Below are positions 40,487 through 52,200 of a DNA stretch of 64,000 bases, piece by piece (position 1 is the first letter of the stretch; every line of letters begins with the position of its first letter). The notes below the pieces were generated by a model. It had not been told where the DNA came from. It was given only the letters and a program-made list of their open reading frames with translations, and did no database searches. Origin of the DNA: Skeletonema tropicum (Eukaryota; Bacillariophyta; Thalassiosirophyceae; Thalassiosirales; Thalassiosiraceae); assembly GCA_037178625.1 (NCBI GenBank), contig CM074134.1, positions 310,001-374,000 on the forward strand. Direction: 5' to 3'. The position numbers were made by a program, and so were the translations under genes.

Positions 40487-43400
40487 ATGGTGAGGTTTCA
40501 CCGGGCACCATCAAGAAGCAGAGCTCTTTCGCTGCGCGATAAGTTGCTGAAGTCTCTGCTTTTTGCAATCATCGCCTTATTTGCACTGATACATCTCGTC
40601 ATCTTTGATGACGACGACTACTACCAGCATGATAAAGCAACCGAACCTGTTATCAGGAACTTAGATTCCACTAATACTGTCTTGAGGGGCGTCGCTGACA
40701 CTCATCAGAGCAGCCACAGTGCTGCTTGGAAAGCTGAAAAGGAAAATAGTAATAGTCTTCTAAGCATGTACCCTGCATCAGCTCTTCCCCTGTGTTCAGC
40801 ACCGCGAATATCTCTTACAAATAATGAAAGCCACGAGCAAGAGGGCACCGGTAGCACTGAGTTTGATGAAAATAAGCCAGCTATATTTACAGATTGGTCA
40901 CCAACCGCTTTGAGAAATTGGAAGGATCGAAGTTCTTTTATCATGAGATATGGGCATCATCCTCAATTTGTGAAAAGGGGGGACGTTCAACCACTTCAGA
41001 ATGATCAAGGTGTCAATTGCACTGCTCGAACGTCAACGTTGATTAATGTATTGAAAGAGAGGTTTGACAATGGTAATAATATTAAGAAGAGCATTGATGG
41101 CGACCGAGGAAGGCAAATGAAAGATGACATTCTCTTCTTCACAAATGATGTGGAAAATCCAATGTTCATTGAGTCAATCAAGGGAGATTTTTCTCTACCT
41201 AAACCGATATCTCAACATTTCACGTGGACTGAAGACAAAGGGTTTACAGTATTTTCAGCAATGGAGCAAGGATCATCACATCCATTCCATTTCCATGATG
41301 CAGCTTGGTTGGGCCAGGTTAGTGGCGCTAGGTTATGGTATATCCTCCCTCCTGAAACTTCGAAGGAAACTGTTGGTGCCAAAGTGAATGGCTGCGATTA
41401 TTTGACAGGAGCAGCTCCTGTACCTGATGGGGCAAAGGCATGCATTCTAAGATCTGGTGAGGTTTTTTACCTTCCACCAAATTGGCTTCATGCAACATGC
41501 GCATTGGAGCCATGGACTGTCGGTGTTGGAGGGCAGTGGGGCAGTCCAAAGGTTTATGAGCAAGACTTTCCCGCTCCAATAGTCAATGATGACTGGACTG
41601 AAGCCGAAGAGCGTGATAAACTTGCTGAATGTAGTGCGGCTAGTCATAAGAAGTCTGCAATATCCCAGTCTGTAAAAGAGAAAACAGCAACATCATTGAA
41701 GAGGACTAAACAAGATAAAGCTAAAAAAGATGGAGCGACGATGGTTGTCAAGAAGAATATGGAACAAAAAGATGAACCAGCAGCGGCGACCAAGGAAAAT
41801 AGCAATGAACAGGAGTGGAAGTGGTTTGATGGCAACTTGGGAGAGTACTACGACAAACTAGAACGCGATGAGCATGCGAAAAGAAAGCCAGATGTTATAA
41901 CGTCATACGCTGTTCATCGATGGATGGGACCACAGCGCAAGACACTCGAACATTACATTTTGATAAGAAAAGCAATCTATGAAACTGTGATTGGAAAGCT
42001 GCCACCTCCTGGCGAAGAAGTTGCTCCTGCTAGCGAATCACATCCACTTCGCGTCTTTGATGGAGGATGTGGCCTAGGCGCCGGTCTCATGTGGTTTGAG
42101 CAGCATGAGCCGAATTGGGCTATGACTGGTCATACCATATCAGAGGAGCAGTACAAGTGGATTACAAAGGACTTGCCCGAGCACAAATTTAATGTTCGTC
42201 TGCTCACATATGACAAACCACTGGGAGACGACGAGGCCCAGAAAGACGAGAAGTACCACGCAATCTACAGCATTGAAGCAGCAATCCATTCGCCAAAACT
42301 TGCTTTTACAATCAAGGCATGGTCCGACGCCTTAGAACCCGGAGGAATCATTGTCATTATTGATGACTTCTTATCAGTTGGTGTTTCCAAAGATGATCCC
42401 GATGTAGATCTCTTTGCGAGGTCGTGGATTGCTAATTCTGTTCATAGTACAACTGAAGTGGCTGATATGGCGCAGCAGAGTGGCATGGCTTTAATTGAGG
42501 ACCGCGATTTGGGGAGTCAATACCAAATTGCCAAGCTTAATTACCGAAATACAGCGCCCCAATTGAGAGATGAGTCTGGTAGGATTCACCAGGGGTGGCT
42601 CGGATCGAAAGCTAGACAGAGACTGTTCCTGGAAGGTAAAATTACCTATCGAATGATTGTGTTACAGAAAAAAGGAGGCTCAATAGATGCATCAAAACAA
42701 GCAAAATGCACTGCCATACCAGCAGCAGGTAAAGAAGAGGAGACAATGGCCATCGAAATCAATCCCACTCTGATGACGGGAAAAGGAAAAGAGGGCGGAA
42801 AACAGCAGGAATGCCTTTCTGGGTAAGTTTGAAAGATCGAATTGTTTCTCTTATCTGGTCAATGCAAAAATCTCATGATCGTGACTTGCTTAAATTAGCT
42901 GGTATTGCTGCGGAAAAGGTCAGGAATATTGGGACGATCTTGCGGCCACACGTACCGAAAGCACTGGTTATTTGAAGCTGCCGCGCGAATTGTTTGGTGA
43001 TTATTTGCAATCTTTTTCCAAACATTTGAGCGACTTCTATAGCATGTATCCGCGGAACTATCCAGGAGACAATGAGAAGAAAGGAAAGTTTTTGGATATT
43101 GGTGGAACAGGCAGTGTCGCATCAGGCATGACGCAGGTAACATCCAAGTGTAAGTCGCTCAAAGTATTGATCGTTTTCTCGCTTCGCTCAAACACTCACA
43201 ATACTTTTCGCTCCAGTCGCTCATTTTGCTGGCCCACTTGACTACTGGGTACTCGATTCAGATCCATCTGCCAAAAAGCTTTCCAATGCAATTGTGTGCG
43301 ATATCGATGACTGCAACGCTGCCAGTGATTGTAGCTACGATGTCACATTTAGTTTTACTGTGCTGGAGCATGCAGCGCGACCATGGAAATCTTTCGACTC

Positions 43401-43653
43401 TATCGCTAGAATCACAAAGAAGGGTGGCCTCACACTCCACCTGGTGCCGTGGTCATATCAATGGCACGCAACACCGGAAGACAACTATCGTTTCAGCCAC
43501 ACTGCTTTGGAAACGTTATTACAAGACCGAGGCTTTGAAGTGCTTGATGTTGGTTATGATATATGCAACCAGCCTGAGCTCGTGCGAAAGAAGAGAAAGG
43601 ATGAGCATTTCGAAGTAATCTGGCTGACCTATGTAGTGGGAAGGAAGTTGTAG
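40487..43653 (+). CDS. Membrane-anchored JmjC-like cupin fused to two methyltransferase domains
   Basis: Three exons (40487-42822, 42899-43149, 43217-43653) encode 1,007 residues. Introns of 76 and 67 nt start GTAAGT and end TTAG and CCAG; phases agree. Residues about 20-40 form one membrane anchor (LLFAIIALFALIHLVIF). A JmjC-like cupin spans about 140-350, with PFHFHDAAWLGQVSGARLWY near 264 and GEVFYLPPNWLHATCAL near 325, supplying candidate metal-binding His/Asp and a distal His. A Lys-rich linker precedes a class I SAM methyltransferase (motif I VFDGGCGLGAG near 522; GGIIVIIDDF). Exons 2-3 encode a second one (FLDIGGTGSVASG near 842; FTVLEHAARPW near 911). Substrate unknown; the topology suggests a lumenal or secretory location. 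Confidence 0.75.
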
Positions 43654-44364
43654 GTAAAATGTACTTTTCCAGTAAATATTGAAGATACGAATGATTAATG
43701 CAAGCGCAAGCGGTGTAGCGAAATCTCTCTACAGCTACAGGCAAGAGCAAGAGAGGATTCTACTAAGATCATTCTCTTCGAGCAAACATCGTTACTCTGT
43801 TCAACGCCGTTTGGTGGCAGGCAAAGGTGATATGATATAAGTAGAGAGGCCCCATGGCTGCATTTCTTTTTGGGAGCAATAGTTGGGGTTATTTGGAAGA
43901 GAAGACATTACAATTGCTGGCAGAGTGGTCTGTATAAGAGTCTTCTTGACCTCATTATCTCTCGCATCGATCTATCTTTGAACCTATTATGTAATCACAG
44001 GTAATAACCTACCCCCCCACCGCGTCACCTCAAGACAAAAATCTTCCAAATAATCTATTTATCTATGGAAGTCCTGAGGACGATTGTGAGCTACTTCGGT
44101 CCAAAGTAGGATCAACTGGACAGTCGAGTAAGGGGTCAGACAGATAATCTATCTATGGAAGTCCTGATGACGATTGTGAGCTACTCCGGTCCGAAGTAGT
44201 ATCAAATGGACAGTCGAGTAAGGGTATCATCGTGGCAACTAGTGTTGGATGATGACTTGTTGTTCTCTATAGAGAATGGAGAGGGATTTGAGTCCGGCTG
44301 AGCCGTGTAGCTAGGTATTATTCACATCTAATATAATTACGGACGACACATGTATCTTGCGCAA
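43654..44364. other. Intergenic region between convergent genes
   Basis: About 710 bp contain the two-copy tandem repeat listed separately (44062-44224). Nothing else is supported. Confidence 0.5.
44062..44224. repeat. Two-copy tandem repeat, 90-bp period
   Basis: A 73-nt unit beginning TCTATGGAAGTCCTGA (44062-44134) recurs at 44152-44224 with about six substitutions. The spacing between copies is 90 bp. Confidence 0.85.
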
Positions 44365-46451
44365 CTAACAGTCTACCTCTGCCGGCTCCAACGTCGCAAT
44401 TGGCTGCGCAGTCTCAGTCTCAGTTGACTTCCCAGTCTCAGTAGCAGTAGGCACTTGCTTGTACCTCGAAGCAGACGACCACTTGGTGCGAGCAATATTT
44501 CTTGCTTTACCCTGGGGTGTCAATAGAGGAATGTTGAGTGCACCCACGCCCGCAGCAAAAGCAGTTAGTGCCTCAGCCACTGTCATGGCTTCCTTGATTT
44601 CAAATCCTTTCCTTGCCGCCTCGTTGCTAATTATATTCATCAAGCCTCTCACCTCGGCGAGGTTCTTGGCGCCTTTGTTTAGAAAGTTGACATCTTTCGA
44701 TGTATACGTCTTCACTGGTAGAAGTTGCTGTTTCTCATTCCTACAATTCCATAGAACGTACATGTCCTGTAAGCCAACCATGGGGAATGTCCAGGTACTT
44801 GGCACTTTTCGCACGGAGCCGTCTGCGTGTTCGTACAACCACTGATTGCCTCCACCTTCTTGATCGACCGGTACTTGTTCCTGGGTAGCGAGCTGCTGCG
44901 TACCTTCTGCTGCATTCTTGCTCTTTTCCTCTCCTTTTGAGATTAACTTGTACTTGGTGAAGGTAGACCATTTCAAACGAAAAATGTCGCGCTGACGACC
45001 GGTAGGTGTTGCTAAAGGCATATTAAGTCCGTTTACAGCCACGCGGAAGAGCTGCACTAGTTCTTCTTGAGTAATGTTGGGGCCAATAGTCCCCCCCGCC
45101 TTTGCCACTTCCCTATCCAATGCTTGCGCAAGACAGCGAGCTTCACTAAGGCTCATACGACTGCGCTTGCCGCAAAAAGACACATCAGATGTGCTAAATG
45201 TCTTCATTGGCGAGATGCAATTCTCCGGGTCCCCAAGATGCCAGAGAGTGTAAAGCTCAAGCAAGGTACCCGAAGGAAACTTCCACGAGGGTGGAACCCT
45301 ACGTGTGTTTCCGTCAGGGTGATTGTAAAACCACTCTTGCGCTTGGACAGGTGCAACAACAAGCTGTGGATGAGGTGGTAGACTTGCCACTTCAGGTCCA
45401 GGACTTGATGCCGCTGCTGCTAATGCCAATGGTGGCAATACAGGCGTGGGAGGGACAGATGTATTATTGCCGCCAGTAGTTGTTTGTTGCTGTAGACTGT
45501 TGTTGAGCATCTGAAGCTCCGACGTGATCGACTGATTATTCTCTTGCAGTGTGGATTTATAACTACTGATGGAAGTTTCAAGCGTTCCAAGAAATTCAAT
45601 GGTTAACGAATTCTGTCGCTGCATCTTGTGAAGAATACTGGAAATGATTGCGTTTGAATTGTTAGAAGCAGTAGTGGTGGTGAGTTGATCAACAGTTGTT
45701 GTTGTTGCTCGGGCTTTCTTCGTCGTAGAGGAGGAAGAAGAAGCCTGAAGCGAAGTGTACGGGGAGGTCATTCCATCAAGGGCAATGGGTGTTTCATCAC
45801 TTTTACGTTTCTTGCTGCTACCACCTCCATCTTTTTCCAGTTCACAGATACGACGGATGAAGTTGTTGACCGCCTTTGCTCGAGTTGGATTGCCTTTTTG
45901 GGTCGCATGATCCCAAGGCTGTTGTTTGAGTGGCATGAAGGAGGAAATTGCCTTTTTGTAGTAATCTAGAGCAACATTTATACGAAGGGAACAAGACATT
46001 AGGGTGAATTTTGGATAGTGTTTAAAGAGTCAACAATTGAATCAAAGTTGTGAACCAATGCGTACATAAAATGCGACTTACCAAGGGTATGATGACTACC
46101 TTTAATCGGCTTTCCCTCAGGAATAACATCTCCATCACCATACAACTTCATCGTAAAATACCGAATGATATGGTCCGGTGTAATCTCCAAAAGTTCTTCC
46201 TCTGTAAAAGTATGACCTTCGGGGTAAATGTGACTTTGATTCTGGTAGGCCATGAAATCTCGCAGGATTGTGTTGTACCGTTTGGTAACTGGGGTCGTTG
46301 TTACCGCCTGCTTTTGCTTAGGGATTCTTCTACGGAGGGGGCGGCGGCGGCTGATGAGGATGATGGATCTCCTCCTCCCTGCTTGGGGACGAGTTGTGGC
46401 GGCTGCAGGATCATCTCCTCCTTCCTTTTGCTTGGGGACAATAATGGGCAT
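44365..46451 (-). CDS. Putative DNA-binding protein with duplicated GCR1_C-like domain
   Basis: Exon 1 is 46451-46082 and exon 2 is 45965-44365; the 116-nt intron starts GTAAGTCG and ends TCTAG, joining SHHTL to DYYKKAISSFMP (656 residues). The N-terminal region (KRYNTILRDFMAYQNQSHIY ... HTLDYYKKAISSFMP) is a helical module resembling the core-binding part of tyrosine recombinases. Two copies of a domain of about 150 residues follow, beginning WFYNHPDGNTRRVPPSWKFP and WLYEHADGSVRKVPSTWTFP and ending TPTGRQRDIFRLKWS and TPQGKARNIARTKWS. Their W-x-FP-x(2)-L-x-x-LY-x-LW core resembles the GCR1_C DNA-binding domain. The same plan occurs in expanded diatom families. No catalytic recombinase residues were seen. 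Function unknown. Confidence 0.6.
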
Positions 46452-46776
46452 CGTGATGAAGAGCGGTATCGTGTGTTGACAAATTGAGCAAGGCGGCGCT
46501 GTCTAATGATTTTTGGTGCACGGATTGATATTTGATGGAGGGTTTGGAGTTCTTTTAGTGTACAACGATGACGGGCAACCGGCCGTTTTTTGTCAACATG
46601 TTGTTGGTGGAAAGTGCGGCGTGCGAGCGTTGGGCTGGTGTATTTTCGATTTTCGCACTTCCGGAGTTCGTATCAATTAACATGATGTCAAATAAAGGGC
46701 ATAGAAACTGGCACAATATTAACGTCCACAAAATTCAAAATTCGCAGGCGATACAAAATCTGCGACAATAACCACC
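46452..46776. promoter_or_regulatory. Divergent intergenic region
   Basis: 325 bp lie between the starts of the GCR1_C-like gene and TCF25. No specific motif was recognised. Confidence 0.35.
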
Positions 46777-49130
46777 ATGAGCTCACGAGCACTACGCCGC
46801 CTCCGCGTAGAGCAAGAAGCCTCGCTCGCAAAGGATCAAAATGATGATGATGTCGACAGCTCATCAGAAGAGGAGGAACAGACTGGCGGCGGTGGTGGTG
46901 GATTCATGGCCATGGGAATGCTAGATGAAGAATCTTCGTCAGAGGAGGAGGAATCCTCCTCCTCTTCTGAAAGTGAGGATGAGGACGAGGAAACGGAGGA
47001 CCATCAGCCTGCTGTAACATGCTGCGGCACCCTCGACTAAATCAAAGAAGGGACAAGCAGCATCAAAGAAGCAGCAAGATCATGTAGAGGTGGAGGAGGA
47101 AGATCTGGATGCCATTCTCTCAGATTTAAAACTGCAAAATCAAACCACTGACGCTGAAAACAACGACCCATCAGCATCAACCAGCTCCATCGTTCTTCGA
47201 TCCATCTTGTTATCACCAACACATGGCTACGACACTCTAGATCTAGATCTTGACTACGCACTGCGTGATCTCCTCGGTGGGGCAGCTGTAGCGGGAAATC
47301 CCCTCATAATTGATGACGATGACATCCAACAGCAGCAATTATTGCAGCAACAGAATCGTCGTGGTCGAAACCGTGGAGGAGGACGAAATAATAATCGACG
47401 AACAGTGGCGAAAAAGTACTTATTTGGAAAAGTCAAGCCGGAATGGGGCAAACCTCCCAGTTTTGTGGGTGGTGGATTGGGCGTGAAGGAGCTGTTGACA
47501 CAAGACGATGTGTCGCAAGAAGAAAATGGAAATTCAGATGGGAAAAAATGGTCCGTGCCTTGGCCGTACAATGTAAAACATAATGGTAATGATGATGACA
47601 GCGGAGAAGAAAAAGAGGATGACATGGATAACAAACAGGCCAATAATGCATTCCCAAACGCAAAGTGGTACACCTTTGACATGTCCGACACCTACTCGGA
47701 TATCAATCGAAAGTACGAACAAATGCTCTCCAATCCACACCAAGCTGGCATGCAAGATCCAAACTTGTTGGCCATGTTTGTGGCGGACAATCCATTCTTT
47801 GCCGAAACTATATTGCAAATGGCAATGGTGTTGTATTATGTCAATGATCGTGGACGTGGATCGGACTTGTTACGGAGATGTATGTATTTGTATGAGACTG
47901 CGTTGCCTTCGAGTTTATTGCCAAGCAACAACAACAATAATAATGGTGAAGGCAACAATAGTTGAGATATTCATGGATGTGAATCATCCACCGAATTCGG
48001 GGTTCTTTGCCTGTCTCTTTCGAATCATGCAAACTTCCGGTATGAGTGGTTGTCATCCCAATGCTCTCGCTGTGGGGAGGTACCTACTCTCGCTCGATCC
48101 GTTGAGAGATCCAATGGGGGTGTTACTCATCTTGGACTATTATGCTTTGGCGAGCAGACGGTCGGCTGTTGCTCTTCTTTCAGAGGAAGATGAAGATGGA
48201 CCTGAGCTTGGAGCATCATTCATTGTGGATTTGGTAGAGTCCGAAAAGGTTACCATCAACTGGGAGGACAATCTAACTTCAAGACATCACAAGTGTTCTT
48301 TGCTACAGTTGCCAAATTGGGCGTTCTCATATGCATTGGCTCTTTACCGTCTTTCGAGGAAGGAGGAAGCCGATGAGGCTTTGAAGGTTGCCCTTGAAAC
48401 ATTCCCAATGGTGCTGCCAAAGCTGCTCGAAATGAATAAAGTGAATGTCCAAGCTCGTTCCTTCCAAATGGACTGGCCAACTGTGCTTCCAGCTTTCAAT
48501 CATGATTTGAATGCAGCAAACATGGACGAAGTAAACACACAAATTGAAGCTCGAGTGGCACGAGCTGCTGGGGAGCATCTCGTCAGGATTTTCGTGGAGA
48601 GAAATCACAAATTGTGGAAAGAAAACGATGTTGTCCAATGGATGTATTGCTGCAGCGAGAAGATAGTGAAGGGTGCCGACGAACCTCAGTTGGAGAACGA
48701 AGAGGATGAAGGAAATGATATAGAGACGTCTACTTCTACAGATGTACCACCCAAGCAGTTAACATCTACGTTTTCTCCGGCTCTTGCTCGCTATGCTCAA
48801 TGCGATCCATCTGACTACGAGGATCGATTTCGCACATTCCCGCCCGAAGCTATTGCTTTGGATCCAAACCTTGTAGGTCCGGCCCTGGTACATGACCATC
48901 GCCGAGGTAGATTCCTAAGAGGGGGACAGGCACGAGGCGGTGGAATGATGGAACGAGAGATGATGGAAGGTGGTGTTCCTGCTGATTTGATGGAGCAATT
49001 ACGTGGCGTGCTGGGTATGGCTGGAAATGAGGAAGTTGACTTGCTTGATCCAGACTCACCAATATTGCAACTTTATTTGCAGTCGCTCTTGCCTTGGGCG
49101 CAGGTTGATGGGGTCCGTCCTCCTCGTTAG
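46777..49130 (+). CDS. TCF25: TCF25/RQC1 ribosome quality control protein, with two +1 breaks
   Basis: The N-terminus MSSRALRRLRVEQEAS is the conserved TCF25 leader, followed by an acidic Ser/Glu stretch. The middle frame has KYLFGKVKPEWGKPPSF and NPFFAETILQMAMVLYYVND, and the last frame HPPNSGFFACLFRIMQTSG ... FPMVLPKLLEMNKV, all typical of the family, which works with Listerin in ubiquitylating nascent chains on stalled 60S subunits. Frame 1 ends at TAA (47038-47040) and frame 2 at TGA (47963-47965); omitting the first T of each restores the frame, for about 783 residues. At the first break a 61-nt GT-AG intron (47014-47074) is an alternative. At the second, the conserved sequence runs to the Asn repeat just before the stop, and only very short or coding-removing introns fit. 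Confidence 0.85.
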
Positions 49131-49245
49131 AAGAATTGTAAGCTAAATCATGCCAACAACTTGATCAAAGAATGATATTTCGCGTTTCCTATTTTCATTT
49201 ATTTTATCTTGACACACATGTAAGTATGCACACTACACAGATTAA

Positions 49246-52200
49246 TTACGCATATCCGTTCAAGACCGCATTCGTGGTCTCCAATAGCCAATCAAGCTCA
49301 TAAAACTTCGCAAGATTTCGAAGAATTGTTAGTTGCCCAAAGAATTCATTTCGTGGGATATCCAACTTGAGTGCAGCCGAACAATCCGATGTACGTGACA
49401 AAGCTCGAACAGCAACTTGCTGTGATTTCGTACAACGCAAGTCCTGCAATTGGTAACGGATGCATTTCTTTTGTACGATATCAACAAGTCTTCGTTCGAT
49501 ATTGTCAACATCATACGAGCTGCCGCAGCCTGCACAGAGCCATTGCTTCTGCGAAGACTCCTCATCTTCGGGCAGAGTAACACATAAGTCAACGTCACGA
49601 CATTCGTGACACTCCATGCAATGAACGTCCGGCAACGTGAAGGCAGCAGCGGGATTTTTCCAGGCCGTTGCAGCAGAGTATTCTTGAACTCCAATCTGAG
49701 CAAAAAGACTCTTCTTCAAGTAGATCACTTCTTGCTTGACGTCAGGATCGAGATCTAGAATCACTAGCACATTTTTGACAAACTCAAGAGCAGGATTAGT
49801 AAGATGAAGATGAGATCCAGGCAGCTGTGGAAAACTTTCTTCTCCGCCCCCGTCCTCAATAAGCTCGCCAACTACCCTCGTCAGATAGTTCGCAAAGTGC
49901 TTGGAAATCATCTTTTTCTTGTAATTCAATAGCTGTTCTTGAGGAGAAAGCATGGAATCGTCTTCGTCGCCATTCTTGGCCACAGAAACGGGAGAAATTG
50001 AAGACATCCTATTCTTTGTTTGTTGTTGAATTAGAAGCTGCTTGCGGAACACGTCCTTCGAAAATCTACCGATAATGGTTCTGAAGTAATCCTGGGCGAT
50101 ATCGTTTGCTAGATACTGCATAATGTTCCAGCCACTCACAACTGTAGGCACAACCAAAGAGCCGTCTTCACCACCTTCTGCATTGAATAACTGTGTCATC
50201 TCATTTTCGTCGTCATCTTCAATCTCACGCTGTTCGAAATGAATTCCTCCGAAATTATTTTCATTGAGGAAAAGGTAGTGAGAGTAAAAATTGGTGGGGC
50301 GGATAGAAATGCGTCCCATCCCCTCGGTCATTTGGTTGGATTCATTTTCTCCGTTTGCTTTCTTCAGTATAGTTGAAATGACGAAGTCGATGTACTCTCT
50401 TGCGTCGTAAATATCAGATTTGTTGGTAGCAACCACGACCTTGTGGAAATTGGCAGAAATAATTGTCGAACCCAGACGTTGAAGTTCACCCAACAACCTT
50501 AAAAATATTGTCTTCATCAAAGAATGTACCACACGATGAAGAGCAGGATCGTTCATCAACGAATCTGGAGTTGAGATTAGTCGATAGACGTCATGTAAAA
50601 GATCATCCGCAATGTGACTGTTCGTTTGATACGCGTCACGAAGCCATGCCTGAATGACAGATCGCAAGATAGGGAGAGAAATCGCAGTTGACATCTCATC
50701 TCCAAGAGGCGCATTCGTAGATAGAAACCCACCAGGAACATTCGTTTCTGTATCAAAAAGAGCACCACCTTTGCTGGCAGACGCAACAGATACACCTGGG
50801 AGGTTTGCAAGCGTTGAGTCAGTAAGGGCTGCGATAGCCAAGTCATAAATATCCAGTTCGACACATACACAGCGGTAAGCGCCAGGGCGTTGAATCACTG
50901 GACCGACAAGTGCATCATCGTCTCCCCAAATCTCATTGTCGACAGCGTCAGTTTCAACTGGGAGAAACCCTGATCCAGTCTTTCCCACGAGACTCAATGT
51001 GTTCAATCCAAGATCAGGTTGGCTTGGCATTCCACTAGCCCACAAAATAGCTCTACTCTTGTTCAAGTTCCTTGCATAAAACACATCGAAGATTGTAGAG
51101 TTTTCGTCCTGGGCCAAGTTGCCGATAGGGACTTGGGAGAAACGAGCAGAGGCGATTCGTTTTGGGTAAGATGCAACTCCCATGTGGAGATATGCTTCCA
51201 AACAAAGTTGCACAGCTGTTGGCTCCCAATTCAAAGCGGGCAGTGACGACGACGAAGGATTGTGTGAAGGGCCTGGTGGATAGGCGAGTTGGACAAACGG
51301 GAAGGAATTGCAGCTTTGAACGAGCTTACGGAACTGAGGTTGAGGTTTCGTTGTGTTTGCAAGCAAGACTTGTTGGTCCGTTGTTAGATTGAAGATAAGA
51401 TTTGAGGACGTCGTCCGCTCCAGTAAGAGCTCCTTTCTCATCTTTCACATACGAGAGATTCGATACGATACAGCTTGAATCAGGGGAAAGGGAGGAATAT
51501 TCTGATGTCATGGCATCATTACCATCATCATCTAACCCCAAGTTTTGGAGATGGGCTAGGAGTTGCCCAAACATTGCCTCACACTGTTTCACAGTAATGT
51601 TTTTCTGCACCTTTTTACCGCCAGGCTTGACAACCCAGAAGTGACATGTGCAACTCAATGAAAAAGACTGATTAGGTGAGTCTTGAGGACGCGATAAGTC
51701 GATAATTGAGTCATCATTGTCAGTTGTGCGCGATCTCTCGCCGCTGCCACCTTCCATTAGAAATAGACCAACTAAACCTGTCTTTTTCTTTTGGTTCAGA
51801 TTTTCGTAGAAGAAGATGCGCCGGTAAGTCAAGTCTCGATGAAGATATTCTCCTTCGTTTGGGTGGGAAACGGGGGATAGCTCTGAAAGGTTGTATATCT
51901 TTCCAGTCTTCCCTTCTACATCAATATTGGGGCGACAAACTGAACCAAGATGCATCATAGCTCGGAGCGACAGCGGAGTTCCCATTTCATACACTGATTT
52001 GAAAATTCGATTCACGTTCTCACAAGGTCACTTCAATTGACGAATCCTTGGGCTTCAGTTGCTCAATCCAGTTGCTAGATCGGTACATAAACTCGGGCAT
52101 GCTCACTTCGTAGAGAAGGTCACTCGATTTATTGTGTGGTAAGTGCTTTTCAACAGTGTTTCACCGATAGAGCGCCCACCAAACCTTGCCTCAATTCAAT

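Noticed and set aside
47882..47963. An 82-nt GTATGT...ATAG intron at the second TCF25 break
   Set aside because: The frame works, but it would delete CMYLYETALPSSLL, which fits the conserved TCF25 sequence.
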